This document shows positions 16,413 to 25,556 of a stretch of 64,000 bases of DNA, one piece after another. The stretch spans positions 806,001-870,000 of the forward strand of contig NZ_FMHV01000002.1 in assembly GCF_900091465.1 (NCBI RefSeq), in the 5' to 3' direction. This DNA comes from Micromonospora rhizosphaerae (GTDB lineage: Bacteria > Actinomycetota > Actinomycetes > Mycobacteriales > Micromonosporaceae). The notes beneath the pieces were generated by a model. The model ran no database searches. It was not told where the DNA came from and saw only the letters and a program-made list of their open reading frames with translations. The translations under genes and the position numbers were made by a program. How positions within the stretch are numbered: the stretch's first letter is position 1; each line of letters opens with the position of its first letter.

Positions 16413-16452
16413 CCGCCGGCGCGGGCGGTCGACCCGCCCAGGGACCGACGGG

Positions 16453-16890
16453 TCAGGGGCAGTTCACCCACTCCTCGGTGCCGTCGGCGAAGACCTGCCG
16501 CTTCCAGATCGGCAGTCGCGCCTTCACCTCGTCGACCAGCCGGGCACAGGCCGCGAACGCGGCGGCCCGGTGCGCGGTGCTGACCGCCGCGACCAGGGCC
16601 ACGTCCCCGATCTCCAGTGGGCCGATCCGGTGCGAGACGGCCACCGCGTAGACGTCCGGGTCGGCGGCCACCTCCGCGGCCACCGCCCGCAGCACCGCCT
16701 CGGCGGTGGGGTGACCCTCGTACTCCAGGCTGGTCACCTGGCGCCCGTGGTCGTGGTCGCGGACCACGCCCTGGAAGGAGACCACCGCGCCGGCCCGGGG
16801 GCCGGCGACCGCCGCCTCGTGCGCGGCGAGGTCGAGCGGCTGGTCGGTGACGGTGCCGTAGCTGGTCGGGGTGACCGTCCGCGCGGGCAT
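16453..16890 (-). CDS. moaE: molybdopterin synthase catalytic subunit MoaE
   Basis: A 145-residue protein that converts cyclic pyranopterin monophosphate to molybdopterin using MoaD thiocarboxylate. Seen: GAVVSFQGVVRDHDHG, LEYEGHPTAE, HRIGPLEIGDVALV and the catalytic lysine segment ARLPIWKRQVFADG. ATG at 16890 has an excellent Shine-Dalgarno, GGAAGGAGG. It is the last gene of the moaC-mogA-moeA-moaE run, 65 nt behind moeA. Confidence 0.95.
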   Translation of the reverse strand: MPARTVTPTSYGTVTDQPLDLAAHEAAVAGPRAGAVVSFQGVVRDHDHGRQVTSLEYEGHPTAEAVLRAVAAEVAADPDVYAVAVSHRIGPLEIGDVALVAAVSTAHRAAAFAACARLVDEVKARLPIWKRQVFADGTEEWVNCP

Positions 16891-16955
16891 GGCCCGTTCC
16901 TCCTTCCCCGCGGTGTCCACCGCGTCGACCGACGCGGTGCTGCCCGGCGCGCTGC

Positions 16956-18215
16956 TCACCACGCCCGCTCCCCGGGCAGGAGCGGCAGCGGCACGACCGG
17001 CACCCGGGCGCCGGGCTCCCCGCTGGTGCCCGGGCGGATGACCGCGAAGCCGTCCGCTCCGGCCAGCCCCCGCAGCATCGCCGAGCCGACGTGGCGCACC
17101 GGGTGGGCGGTGCCGGCGGCCCGGTCCAGCCGGACCAGGGCGAGGTGGGTGTAGTCGCCGCGGCCCGGCACCGGCTCGGCCAAGGTCGCCTGCGGCAGCA
17201 CCGGCATCGGCCGGCCCTGCAGGCCGGCGAGCAGGGGCGCGACCAGCGAGACCAGCGCGACGATGGCGGACTGCGGGTTGCCCGGCAGGCCGGCGACGAA
17301 GCGCACCCGACCGTCCTCGCCGGCCAGCCGGGCCAGCAGCATCGGGAAGCCGGGGCGGACCGCGACGGTGTTGACCACGTAGTCCGCGCCCAGGTCCGCC
17401 AGGGCCGGGTGCAGGTGGTCGACCGGGCCGTGCATCGTGCCGCCGGTGGTGCAGACCAGGTCCGCGTCGGCGAGCGCCGCGCGCAGGGCGGCCACGTGGG
17501 CCTCGAGGGTGTCGGCCACCGGTCCGATCACGTCGGCCGGGCGCACCTGGCAGCCGTACCGGCGCAGCCAGGCCGGCACCGCCGGCCCGAGGGCGTCGCG
17601 GACCCGGCCGGCGCCGGGCGGGCCGGAGGTCAGCAGCTCGTCGCCGAAGACCAGCAGGGCGGCGCGGGGCTGCCGGCGGACCCGGAGGGTGTCGTGGCCG
17701 CAGGAGGCGGCCAGCCCGATCAGCGCCGGGTCGACCGGGGTGCCGGCCGGGAGCAGCTCCTCCCCGGCGTACGCCTCCTCGCCCGGCTCGCGCCACTCCG
17801 ACGCGGGCCGCGGCGTGCCGGCGACCCGGCCGTCGGCGGTCCGGGTGGACTCCTCGATCCGCAGGATGGCACTGGCCCCCTCGGGGACCATCGCGCCGGT
17901 GGCGATCTCGACGGTGGTGCCGTCGCTGGTCAGCGGGGGCGGGCTGGTCCCGGCGAGCACGCGCCCGACCACCTGCCACGGGCCGTCTCCGCGCACCGCC
18001 CAACCGTCCACGCTGGAGGTGGGGAACGCGGGCAGGTCCGTCCGGGTGGTCAGCGGCTCGGCCAGGGTGTGGCCGTCGGTGTCGGCGAGCGGCCGGTCGA
18101 CCGCGGGGAGCGCGGCGGCGAGGCCGACCGCATACACCCGGGAGCGGGCCTCCGCCCACTCGGCCGGCGGCGGCGCGGCGACCTCGGCCGCGGCGGCTGC
18201 GGTTTCCGTGCTCAT
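16956..18215 (-). CDS. moeA: molybdopterin molybdenumtransferase MoeA
   Basis: A 419-residue enzyme that inserts molybdate into adenylated molybdopterin. Seen: FPTSSVDGWAVRGDG (the MoeA N-terminal signature), IATGAMVPEGASAI, the MoCF fold motifs LVFGDELL and TTGGTMHGPVDHLHP, and the GLPGNPQSA loop. Length is normal for the family. It lies 37 nt downstream of mogA on the same strand, with no terminator between. Confidence 0.93.
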   Translation of the reverse strand: MSTETAAAAAEVAAPPPAEWAEARSRVYAVGLAAALPAVDRPLADTDGHTLAEPLTTRTDLPAFPTSSVDGWAVRGDGPWQVVGRVLAGTSPPPLTSDGTTVEIATGAMVPEGASAILRIEESTRTADGRVAGTPRPASEWREPGEEAYAGEELLPAGTPVDPALIGLAASCGHDTLRVRRQPRAALLVFGDELLTSGPPGAGRVRDALGPAVPAWLRRYGCQVRPADVIGPVADTLEAHVAALRAALADADLVCTTGGTMHGPVDHLHPALADLGADYVVNTVAVRPGFPMLLARLAGEDGRVRFVAGLPGNPQSAIVALVSLVAPLLAGLQGRPMPVLPQATLAEPVPGRGDYTHLALVRLDRAAGTAHPVRHVGSAMLRGLAGADGFAVIRPGTSGEPGARVPVVPLPLLPGERAW

Positions 18216-18252
18216 CCGGCGAGCCTAACGCCGGGACGACGGTCTCGCGCCG

Positions 18253-18723
18253 TCAGTGGTCCCCGCCACGCAGCTGATCGACGGCGTGGGTCAGGATCGG
18301 CCCGAGCACGGCGAGGCCGTCCTTCGCGCCGCCGGTCGAGCCGGGCAGGTTGACCACCAGCATCCGGCCGGCCACGCCGGCGAGTCCCCGGGAGAGGGCG
18401 GAGGCGGGGATCCGGTCCCGGCTGTGCGCGCGGATCGCCTCGGCGATGCCGGGGATCTCATAGTCGAGCAGGGCCCGGGTCACGTCGGGGGTCCGATCGG
18501 TCGGCGTGATGCCGGTCCCCCCGCTGGTCAGCACCACGTCGATCCCGTCGGCGAGGGCCGCGCGCAGCGCCTCGCCCACCGGCTCGCCGTCGGGCACCAC
18601 GACCGGCTCGTCGACCTGACAGCCCAGCTCGCGCAGGCCGGCGACCAGCAGCGGGCCGCTGGTGTCGGCGTACACCCCGGCGGCCGCCCGGTTGGAGGCG
18701 ACGATCACCCTGGCCCGGATCAC
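18253..18723 (-). CDS. mogA: molybdopterin adenylyltransferase (MogA/MoaB family)
   Basis: A 156-residue MoCF-fold protein that adenylylates molybdopterin before metal insertion. Seen: VIVASNRAAAG, the nucleotide-binding TSGGTGITPTDRTPD, and NLPGSTGGAKDG. GTG at 18723 overlaps the moaC stop as GTGA (18720-18723), so translation is coupled. MogA and MoaB names overlap for this family in actinobacteria. Confidence 0.92.
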   Translation of the reverse strand: MIRARVIVASNRAAAGVYADTSGPLLVAGLRELGCQVDEPVVVPDGEPVGEALRAALADGIDVVLTSGGTGITPTDRTPDVTRALLDYEIPGIAEAIRAHSRDRIPASALSRGLAGVAGRMLVVNLPGSTGGAKDGLAVLGPILTHAVDQLRGGDH

Positions 18724-19211
18724 GGCCGGTCCTCCGGCCGGACCCACTCGCCGGTCTTGCCGCCCTCCTTGCGGAGCACGCGGACCGCGTCCACCGAGGC
18801 CGCCGGGTCGACCGCCTTGACCATGTCGACCAGGGCGAGCCCCGCGACGGCCACCGCGGTCAGCGCCTCCATCTCGACCCCCGTGCGGTCGGCGGTCCGC
18901 GCGGTGGCGGTGATCTCGACGGTGTCGGTGGTGAGCCGCAGGTCGACGGTCACCCCGTGCAGGGCGATCGGGTGGCAGAGCGGGATCAGCTCGGGGGTGC
19001 GCTTGGCACCCATGATGCCGGCGAGCCGCCCGACCGCGAGCGCGTCGCCCTTGGGCAGGCCGTCGCGGCGCAGCAGGTCAACCACCTCGGCGGTGGTGCG
19101 CAGCCGGCCGGCGGCGACGGCGAGCCGGCCGGAGACCGGCTTGGCGGAGACGTCCACCATGCGGGCGGCGCCGGCCGGGTCGACGTGGGTGAGCTGCGCG
19201 GGATCGGTCAC
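18720..19211 (-). CDS. moaC: cyclic pyranopterin monophosphate synthase MoaC
   Basis: A 163-residue partner of MoaA. Seen: MVDVSAKPVSGR, GDALAVGRLAGIMGAKRTPELIPLCHPI and VEMEALTAVAVAGLALVDMVKA, all standard MoaC motifs including the catalytic lysines. GTG at 19211 sits 7 nt from TAGGCT (reverse strand of 19219-19224), a good leaderless -10. First gene of the four-gene cofactor operon. Confidence 0.95.
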   Translation of the reverse strand: MTDPAQLTHVDPAGAARMVDVSAKPVSGRLAVAAGRLRTTAEVVDLLRRDGLPKGDALAVGRLAGIMGAKRTPELIPLCHPIALHGVTVDLRLTTDTVEITATARTADRTGVEMEALTAVAVAGLALVDMVKAVDPAASVDAVRVLRKEGGKTGEWVRPEDRP

Positions 19212-19751
19212 GGCCGCGAGCCTAGCTTTCCGGTACGACGAATGCCCGCGAGGCACTCGGCGTGGCCGAGCCGACATGCAAACGCGACCCGGAGAAACCG
19301 GTGTGGGATTCCTCCCGCGTCGGCTTCCGCTGATTCGTTCGACACTCAGACCGAAGTGCGGATGAGGTGTCCCCGAAAAGCCGGGAGACTGATAGCTGTT
19401 TGGAACACGACGTCTCGCGGGCATATGTACGACAGCGTTGTGCAGCCGATCGAACACGGAAAGGAAAGCCCTCCGCGCTCTCCGCACAACCCCGAGTCAC
19501 AGAAAGTCATGAATAGCCTCAGTGTTGGCTAATCTTGAATATAGTCGCATATTTACCTCCTAAAGATCCCTATCCTGACTTAGGCTGCCATTCATCAACG
19601 AAGTGGCGCGCGGCCGACAATTGCCGAGCGCCGGGGGTCGAAGGAGGCAGGGACATGCGCGGTAGTGACTGGGGCTGAAATCCGACGTGGGACCTGCGGC
19701 CCTTTGCGCGTTAGGCTGCGGTCGGCGGTGAAGTAGTCAGCCGGGAGTGGT
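19212..19751. other. 540-bp intergenic region, partly A+T-rich
   Basis: Between divergent moaC and the GGDEF-EAL gene. It contains an A+T-rich patch (~19505-19600) unlike its surroundings, two TAGGCT -10-like elements on the plus strand (19581-19586 and 19712-19717; the second would give a short leader to the GTG at 19752), and a 56-codon ORF (19362-19532, ATG GTG-free frame) without a ribosome-binding site. I see no tRNA or known riboswitch in it. Confidence 0.5.
19219..19224 (-). promoter_or_regulatory. -10 element TAGGCT of the moaC operon
   Basis: TAGGCT read on the minus strand, 7 nt before the moaC GTG. It fits the leaderless pattern seen at several other genes in the window. No clear -35 is visible. 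Confidence 0.45.
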
Positions 19752-22298
19752 GTGACTCTTACCAGGCAACGCGACAATGAGACCGATCGGCGGCTCCGGC
19801 TGCTTGTCGGTCTCGTCGTCGTTCTCGCCGGCTGCATGACCTTGGCCGCGCTCGGGATCGCCTCGGTGTCGGCGCCGGCCCGATCGCTGGCCGACGTGGC
19901 GACCTTACTGGCGCTCGCCCTCGTGATCGCGCTGGGCATGCTCGTCAAGGCGCGAATCCGCATCCGGTCCACGACACACCTGATCAGCTGGAATGAGACC
20001 GCCATCGTCCTCGGCGCGGCGGTCGCGCCGATGTCCTGGGTGGTGCTCTGCACCGGCGTCGGGGTCGCCCTCGCCTCGTGGCGGTTGCCCCGGATCAAGC
20101 TGCTCTTCGCCATCAGCAAGAACATCATCGTCGCCTTCGGCGCCGGCACCACGCTGGCGGCCCTGCACTGGGGATCCTCGGCGGAGGTGCCGCATCTCAT
20201 CGGGATGCTGGGTGTCGCCTACCTGGTCGCCGCCCTCCTGGATGACCTCCTCGCGATTCCCGTCATCGCCCTCGCCTCCGGCACACCGGTCTCCCGCCAC
20301 TTCCTCAGCAACCTCGACCTGCGGTTGGCCGGCTTCGCCGTGCGATTCGTGGTGGCCGCCTGCACGCTGCTCATCCTGAAGGAAGACCCCCGGCTGCTGC
20401 TCGCCGTGCCCCCGCTGGTGCTCAGCCTGCACCTGGCCTACTCGACCCGGATCCGCACCCGCACCGAGCAGCAGGCCTGGCAGCGGCTCGCCCGGACCAC
20501 CGACGCGCTCAACGTCGTGGACCTCGACCAGGTCCTGACCACCGCTGTCACCCAGGCCGCCGAACTCTTCTCCGCCGACGAGGTCGAGATCGAGCTGCGC
20601 GAGGGCGGACGCGTCGTGCGGGGCGGCACCCGCGGCATCGCGTACGACGGCGACGCGCCCGAGGCCAGCACGGTGGGCGGGACGGTCGTCCCGGTCCCAC
20701 TGGAGGGCCACGACCGCTCGGTCGACCTCGGCGTGCTGCGGCTGCGCTTCGCCGGACCGGTCGAGCTCTCCGAGCGCGAGCAGTACACCCTGCGTACCTT
20801 CGCCTCGGCCCTGTGCACCGCGGCCCGCAACGCTCAGGCGTACGCCGAGCTGGCCCGGGTCGCGGCGGAGCACGCGCACGACGCCGCGCACGACTCGCTG
20901 ACCGGGCTGGCCAATCGGCGCCAGCTGCTCGACGAGGGCACCAAGCAGCTCACCGGCCGGCACGCCGACGGGGTGACCGCGCTGGTGCTGATCGACCTCA
21001 ACCACTTCAAGGAGGTCAACGACACGCTCGGGCACGGCGCCGGGGACCGCGTGCTGATGCAGGTCGCCGACCGGCTGCGCGGCGCGGCCAGCCCCGGCGA
21101 CCTGGTGGCCCGGCTCGGCGGCGACGAGTTCGCGGTGCTCCTGCGGCGGCTGCCGGCCCCGGCGATCGCCGCGCACCGGGCGGAGGCGCTGCTCGCCCCG
21201 CTGCACGAGCCGCTCGACGTGGACGGCATGCGGATCAGCGTGGAGGCCAGCGGCGGCATCGCCGTCGCGCCGGCCACGGGCGGCATGGCCGAGCTGCTGC
21301 GCCGCGCCGACGTGGCGATGTACCAGGCCAAGCGGGCCGGCCAGCGGATCTCGACGTACGCGCCGACGCGGGACACGGCCGACCTCGGCCGGCTCACCCT
21401 CAACGGCGAGCTGCCCCGGGCGGTGGCCGACCACGAGTTCACCGTCAACTTTCAACCGATCGTCGACCTCGGCACCGGCGAGGTCACCGGCGCGGAGGCG
21501 CTGGCCCGCTGGCGCCATCCGACGCACGGCCTGATCGACCCGCTGCGCTTCCTGGAGGCGGTGGAACGCTCCGGCCTGCTGCCGGCGTTCGCGGAGGCGA
21601 TCCTCGACCAGGCGCTGATCGCGGCCGGCACCTGGCGCGACGCCGGCTTCGACCTGCCGGTGTCGGTGAACGTATCGCCCCGCAGTCTGCTCGATGCGCG
21701 CTTCCCCGGTGCCGTGCTGGCCCGGCTGCGGGCACACGACCTCCCGCCGGACCGGCTCGTGCTGGAGCTGACCGAGACGCTGACGCTCAGCCAGCTCGAC
21801 GTGGTCGACCGGGTGCTCAGCCGGCTGCGCGACTCCGGCGTTCGGCTCGCCCTCGACGACTTCGGGACCGGCTACTCCTCGCTCTCCCTCCTCTCCCGCA
21901 TCCCGGTGCACGAGCTGAAGATCGACCGCAGCTTCGTGACCGCAATGGAGAGTTCGGCCGAGGCGGCTGCGGTGATCCGCTCCACCCTGGACCTCGGCCG
22001 CAGCCTCGACCTGGCCGTGGTGGCCGAGGGAGTGGAGAGCGAGCCGCAGCGGCGGGCCCTCTGGGAACTGGGCTGCGTTGCGGGGCAGGGACACCTCTTC
22101 GCCCGGCCGTTGCCGGCCGGCGCGCTGCTCGCCGCCCTCCAGCGTGGAGCGGGCGGACGCCCGGGCGTCCTGGCTCCGCCGCTGCACGACGCGGGCGCGG
22201 TGATCCGCCTTCCCGGCCGCCGGCAGGGCGGTCGCGGGCGGGCGGCCGGCTCCGCGCAGGGCGCCGGCCTGGCCGCGGAGGAACCCAAGGGTCGGTGA
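19752..22298 (+). CDS. membrane GGDEF-EAL cyclic-di-GMP turnover protein
   Basis: An 848-residue protein. The N-terminal ~230 residues hold about seven membrane segments. A GAF-like region (~240-370) follows. The GGDEF domain has an intact GGDEF at 456-460, and the EAL domain has EAL at 582-584 plus the supporting motifs NVSPRSL, LELTET, DDFGTGYSSLS, LKIDRSF and VVAEGVES. Both synthase and phosphodiesterase motifs look complete. The inhibitory I-site RxxD is replaced by SPGD, so canonical product inhibition is unlikely. GTG at 19752 has GGGAG 4 nt upstream. The C-terminal ~60 residues are Gly/Arg/Ala-rich and poorly ordered. The sensed signal is unknown. Confidence 0.92.
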   Translation: MTLTRQRDNETDRRLRLLVGLVVVLAGCMTLAALGIASVSAPARSLADVATLLALALVIALGMLVKARIRIRSTTHLISWNETAIVLGAAVAPMSWVVLCTGVGVALASWRLPRIKLLFAISKNIIVAFGAGTTLAALHWGSSAEVPHLIGMLGVAYLVAALLDDLLAIPVIALASGTPVSRHFLSNLDLRLAGFAVRFVVAACTLLILKEDPRLLLAVPPLVLSLHLAYSTRIRTRTEQQAWQRLARTTDALNVVDLDQVLTTAVTQAAELFSADEVEIELREGGRVVRGGTRGIAYDGDAPEASTVGGTVVPVPLEGHDRSVDLGVLRLRFAGPVELSEREQYTLRTFASALCTAARNAQAYAELARVAAEHAHDAAHDSLTGLANRRQLLDEGTKQLTGRHADGVTALVLIDLNHFKEVNDTLGHGAGDRVLMQVADRLRGAASPGDLVARLGGDEFAVLLRRLPAPAIAAHRAEALLAPLHEPLDVDGMRISVEASGGIAVAPATGGMAELLRRADVAMYQAKRAGQRISTYAPTRDTADLGRLTLNGELPRAVADHEFTVNFQPIVDLGTGEVTGAEALARWRHPTHGLIDPLRFLEAVERSGLLPAFAEAILDQALIAAGTWRDAGFDLPVSVNVSPRSLLDARFPGAVLARLRAHDLPPDRLVLELTETLTLSQLDVVDRVLSRLRDSGVRLALDDFGTGYSSLSLLSRIPVHELKIDRSFVTAMESSAEAAAVIRSTLDLGRSLDLAVVAEGVESEPQRRALWELGCVAGQGHLFARPLPAGALLAALQRGAGGRPGVLAPPLHDAGAVIRLPGRRQGGRGRAAGSAQGAGLAAEEPKGR

Positions 22299-22364
22299 CT
22301 GCCGGCCCGGGCCGCCGGGTCCGAATGTGGAGCGGCGAGCTGATCATCTGCCAGACTGACCGGC

Positions 22365-23699
22365 GTGACCGCCGTCCCCGACCGGATCTCCCGCCGCCGC
22401 CGGCGCTGGCAGGCACTGGACTCCGCCGCCGGCGGCCTCGCCCTCGACCTCGCGCTCTATGCCCTGTCGGGGGTCTTCGCCGCGATCACCGCCGTCACCT
22501 CCACCCTCCCACCGCACCGCGCCTGGGGGACGATCGCCGCCGTCGGTTACCTGGTCGCCGCGCTCGCCGTGACCGGCCAGTTCCTCGTCCGGCGGCACCG
22601 CGCCGACGCCGCGTTCGCCGGGCTCACCGGGCGCTGGGCGGTGACCGGCCTCGCCTGGGCCGCCACCGCGCTGGTGCCGCTGGCCGCGCAGGCGGTGCAG
22701 CGGGCGGGAGGGCGTACCGACCGGGCGCAGGAGGAGGTGGTCGTGGTCGAGCACGCCGGCGCGCGGCTGGCCGAGCACGGCACCCCCTATCTCGGACACG
22801 ACGCGATCGCCGCGCTGCCCGCCGGGGAGCGGCTGCTCGGCTACACCCCCTACCAGCCGGGGATGGCGCTGTTCGGGCTGCCCCGGGCCGGTGTCGACGC
22901 CTGGTGGACCGACTCCCGGATCTGGTTCGCCCTGGTCACCGCCGTCGTGCTCGCCCTCGCCGTGGGCACGCTGCGGTCCCACCTCGGCACGGCGGTCACC
23001 GGTCACCGAGGCGCCGCCGTGCTGCGGGGCGTACAGGCGGCCACCGTACTGCCGGTCTGCGCGCTGACGCTCGCCACCGGTGGCGACGACCTGCCCGTAC
23101 TCGCGCTCTGCCTGCTGGCCCTGGCGCTCGCCGCCGCCGACCGGCCCGGTCGGGCCGGCGTCGTGGTCGGGCTCGCCGGCGCGCTGAAGCTCTTCGCCTG
23201 GCCGGTGGGGCTCGTCCTGCTCTTCTGGGCGGGCACCCGCCGGGCCGCCGGTCGGGTGGCGGCCGGCGCGCTCGGGCTACCGGTCGCCGCCCTGGTCCCG
23301 GCCCTGCTGGTCGACCGGGACGCCCTGGTGGAGAACGTGCTGCGCTTCCCGCTCGGCCACGGGCTGGTGACCAGCCCGGCGCAGTCGCCGTTCCCCGGCC
23401 ACCTGATCGCGACGCTGCTGCCCGCCGGCCGACTGGTCGCCGCCGCGCTGCTGCTCGCGGTCGGTGCCGCGATCGCCGTCCGGCTCGTCCGCCGTCCGCC
23501 ACGCACCGCCGTCGCCACCGCGGTGATCTGCGGGTACGGGCTGCTCGCCGCGATCCTGCTGATGCCCTCGACCCGCTTCGGCTACCTGCTCTACCCGCTC
23601 GCCCTGCTGGTCTGGGCACCCGCGCTGGCAGCGACCACGGCGGCGCGGGCGGCCCGATCCGGCGACGAGCTGGCGGCCGAGCCGGCGGCCGCCGGCTGA
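22365..23699 (+). CDS. GT-C/GT87-like membrane glycosyltransferase
   Basis: A 444-residue protein with about ten hydrophobic segments, and a YTPYQPGMALFG motif plus GALKLFAWP, which resemble the YPP and (A)xKxxP motifs of DUF2029/GT87 polyprenyl-phosphate-dependent glycosyltransferases. The N-terminus is basic (RISRRRRRWQ). GTG at 22365 lies 7 nt after CAGACT (22352-22357), leaderless-like. The exact sugar and acceptor cannot be read. Confidence 0.75.
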   Translation: MTAVPDRISRRRRRWQALDSAAGGLALDLALYALSGVFAAITAVTSTLPPHRAWGTIAAVGYLVAALAVTGQFLVRRHRADAAFAGLTGRWAVTGLAWAATALVPLAAQAVQRAGGRTDRAQEEVVVVEHAGARLAEHGTPYLGHDAIAALPAGERLLGYTPYQPGMALFGLPRAGVDAWWTDSRIWFALVTAVVLALAVGTLRSHLGTAVTGHRGAAVLRGVQAATVLPVCALTLATGGDDLPVLALCLLALALAAADRPGRAGVVVGLAGALKLFAWPVGLVLLFWAGTRRAAGRVAAGALGLPVAALVPALLVDRDALVENVLRFPLGHGLVTSPAQSPFPGHLIATLLPAGRLVAAALLLAVGAAIAVRLVRRPPRTAVATAVICGYGLLAAILLMPSTRFGYLLYPLALLVWAPALAATTAARAARSGDELAAEPAAAG

Positions 23700-23756
23700 C
23701 CGGCTTTTCGCCGAGTTGCCGGGCGCGGCACGCCGACAGGGCGTACACCTGAGGAC

Positions 23757-24389
23757 ATGACCACCTACCGCGACCGGACCGAGGCCGGCCACGTGCTCGC
23801 CGACCAACTCCAGGGGCTCGCCGGGCAGCCCGACGTCATCGTCCTCGGCCTGGTACGCGGCGGCGTGCCGGTTGCCCGGGTGGTGGCGGACCGACTCCGT
23901 GCACCGCTGGACGTGCTGGTGGTCCGCAAGCTCGGCATGCCGTGGGCCCCCGAGTTGGCCTTCGGCGCGCTCGGTCCCGCCGGCGTGGAGGTGCACAACG
24001 AGATGATCGCGGGTCGGCTGAGCGAGGAGGACCGGGCCGAGGTCAGGCAGCGGGAGCAGGCCGAGTTGGAGCGGCGGGAGAGCCGCTACCGCGCCGGACG
24101 ACCCCCGCTGGACCTGACCGGGCGGACCGCGGTGATCGTCGACGACGGGCTGGCCACCGGGGCCACCGCGCGCGCCGCCGTGCAGGTCGCCCGGCACCTG
24201 CGCGCCGCCCGGGTGATCGTCGCCGTCCCGGTCGCCTCGCAGGAGGCGTACGAGATGCTGGCCGCCGAGGCCGACCAGGTGGTCTGCCCGCAGATCCCGC
24301 CGGACTTCGGGGCGGTCGGCGCGTACTACGACGACTTCCGCGAGATCTCCGACGACGAGGTGACGGAAACGCTTCACGCCACTGCGTGA
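23757..24389 (+). CDS. phosphoribosyltransferase-family protein
   Basis: A 210-residue type-I PRTase fold. The PRPP loop AVIVDDGLATGATARA is at ~121-136; the N-terminal LGLVRGGVPVARVVADRL and VRKLGMPWAPELAFGAL are typical of the stand-alone family annotated only as phosphoribosyltransferase, which may be regulatory. The base substrate is unknown. The ATG follows TGAGGAC. It is the first of three small forward genes. Confidence 0.85.
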   Translation: MTTYRDRTEAGHVLADQLQGLAGQPDVIVLGLVRGGVPVARVVADRLRAPLDVLVVRKLGMPWAPELAFGALGPAGVEVHNEMIAGRLSEEDRAEVRQREQAELERRESRYRAGRPPLDLTGRTAVIVDDGLATGATARAAVQVARHLRAARVIVAVPVASQEAYEMLAAEADQVVCPQIPPDFGAVGAYYDDFREISDDEVTETLHATA

Positions 24390-24412
24390 TCCCACCAGGT
24401 ACCTTCGGTGTC

Positions 24413-24790
24413 ATGCAGCTCACCTGCCCCAAATGTCACGGAGAAATGCGCCAGTACGAGCGCAGCGGAGTCGTCATCGACCAGTGCACCGAGTGCCGGG
24501 GGATCTTCCTCGACCGCGGTGAACTCGAGAAGCTGTTCGAGGCCGAGGCGAACTGGAACCGCCAGCACGCGCCCGCGGCGCAGGCCGGCCAGCCCTCGGG
24601 CGGGTACCCCCCACCGCCCCCGCCGCCCGCCCCGCAACAGCCCGGGTACGGCGCCGTGCCCCCGCCTCCGCCGCCCGGCCACGGCTACCCGGCGCAGCCT
24701 GCGTACGGGGGCGGGCAGCACTACGGGTACCACGGCCACTACCGGCGCAAGAAGCACCACGGCGGGTTCCTCGGCGAACTCTTCGATTGA
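24413..24790 (+). CDS. zinc-ribbon (zf-TFIIB) protein with Pro/Gly/Tyr-rich tail
   Basis: A 125-residue protein. Residues ~3-42 form a TFIIB-type zinc ribbon: CPKC, then QCTECRGIFLDRGELEKL. The rest is low complexity, with two runs of prolines and GYPAQPAYGG-like repeats, ending with a His/Lys-rich HYRRKKHHGGFLGELF. TACCTT at 24400-24405 is 7 nt upstream of the ATG, a leaderless -10. Function unknown; homologues are common in actinobacteria. Confidence 0.85.
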   Translation: MQLTCPKCHGEMRQYERSGVVIDQCTECRGIFLDRGELEKLFEAEANWNRQHAPAAQAGQPSGGYPPPPPPPAPQQPGYGAVPPPPPPGHGYPAQPAYGGGQHYGYHGHYRRKKHHGGFLGELFD

Positions 24791-24878
24791 TCCCCGGCGG
24801 GCGGGCCGGCGTGCTGCCGGCCCGGCCGGCCCGGTTTCCCAGGTGCCGACGACGCGCGGCCGTGGCACGCTGCACGGC

Positions 24879-25556
24879 ATGAGGGCCATCTCGCAGCACG
24901 AGGCGCTGGCGCAGGCGTACGACGGCATCACCGCGGTGGTCACCGGGCTGGACGACGACGGCCTGCAACACCCCACCCGCTGCCGCGGCTGGCTCGTCGC
25001 CGACCTGCTCTTCCACGTCCTCTGCGACGCCCAGCGGGCGCTGGTCGCGCTGGCCAGCCCCGCCGACGGTCCGGCCGACGTGGACGACGTCAGCTACTGG
25101 CGCTCCTTCGCGTCGGGTGGCGAGGGCAGCGTCCGGCATGCCTGGTGGGCTCGCCGGTCCGCCGCCGCCTTCGACCGACCCAGCGGCGTCGTCCGGAGCT
25201 GGTCGGAAACCGCCCCTGCCGCCGTCCGGGCGGCCGCCGCCGCGGACCCGAACGGGTTCGTCACCACCCAGGGGCACGTGCTCCGCGTACCCGACCTGCT
25301 CGCCACCCTGACCACCGAGGCGGTCATCCACCACCTCGACCTGGTGGTGGAGCTGCCCGACGCGCCGCCCCCCGCCGAACTGCCCACCCGGGTCGCGGTG
25401 GCCACCATGGACGGCCTGCTCAGCGACGACGCAGTCCGGCCGGCGGGCTGGGACGACGTGGAGTACCTGCTCAAGGCCGCTGGCCGGGCGCCGCTCAGCG
25501 AGCGGGACCGGTTGGAGCTGGGCGAGGCCGCCGGCTGGTTCCCGCTGATCGGCTGA
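24879..25556 (+). CDS. mycothiol-type maleylpyruvate isomerase N-domain (DinB-like) protein
   Basis: A 225-residue DinB-fold protein. The N-terminal HPTRCRGWLVADLLFHVL places the conserved metal-ligand histidine in the first helix, and TTEAVIHHLDLVVEL carries the later His pair. This matches the MDMPI-N/TIGR03083-like proteins of mycothiol-producing actinobacteria, thought to use mycothiol in small-molecule transfer. The substrate is unknown. It is convergent with dnaB. Confidence 0.8.
   Translation: MRAISQHEALAQAYDGITAVVTGLDDDGLQHPTRCRGWLVADLLFHVLCDAQRALVALASPADGPADVDDVSYWRSFASGGEGSVRHAWWARRSAAAFDRPSGVVRSWSETAPAAVRAAAAADPNGFVTTQGHVLRVPDLLATLTTEAVIHHLDLVVELPDAPPPAELPTRVAVATMDGLLSDDAVRPAGWDDVEYLLKAAGRAPLSERDRLELGEAAGWFPLIG

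Noticed and set aside
16423..16439. Short inverted repeat between the GT87 gene and moaE
   Set aside because: Only 6-bp arms; too weak to call a terminator with confidence.
19362..19532. 56-codon ORF starting near ATGAGGTGTCCC in the gap before the GGDEF-EAL gene
   Set aside because: No ribosome-binding site, no recognised similarity, and composition differs from coding sequence of this genome.
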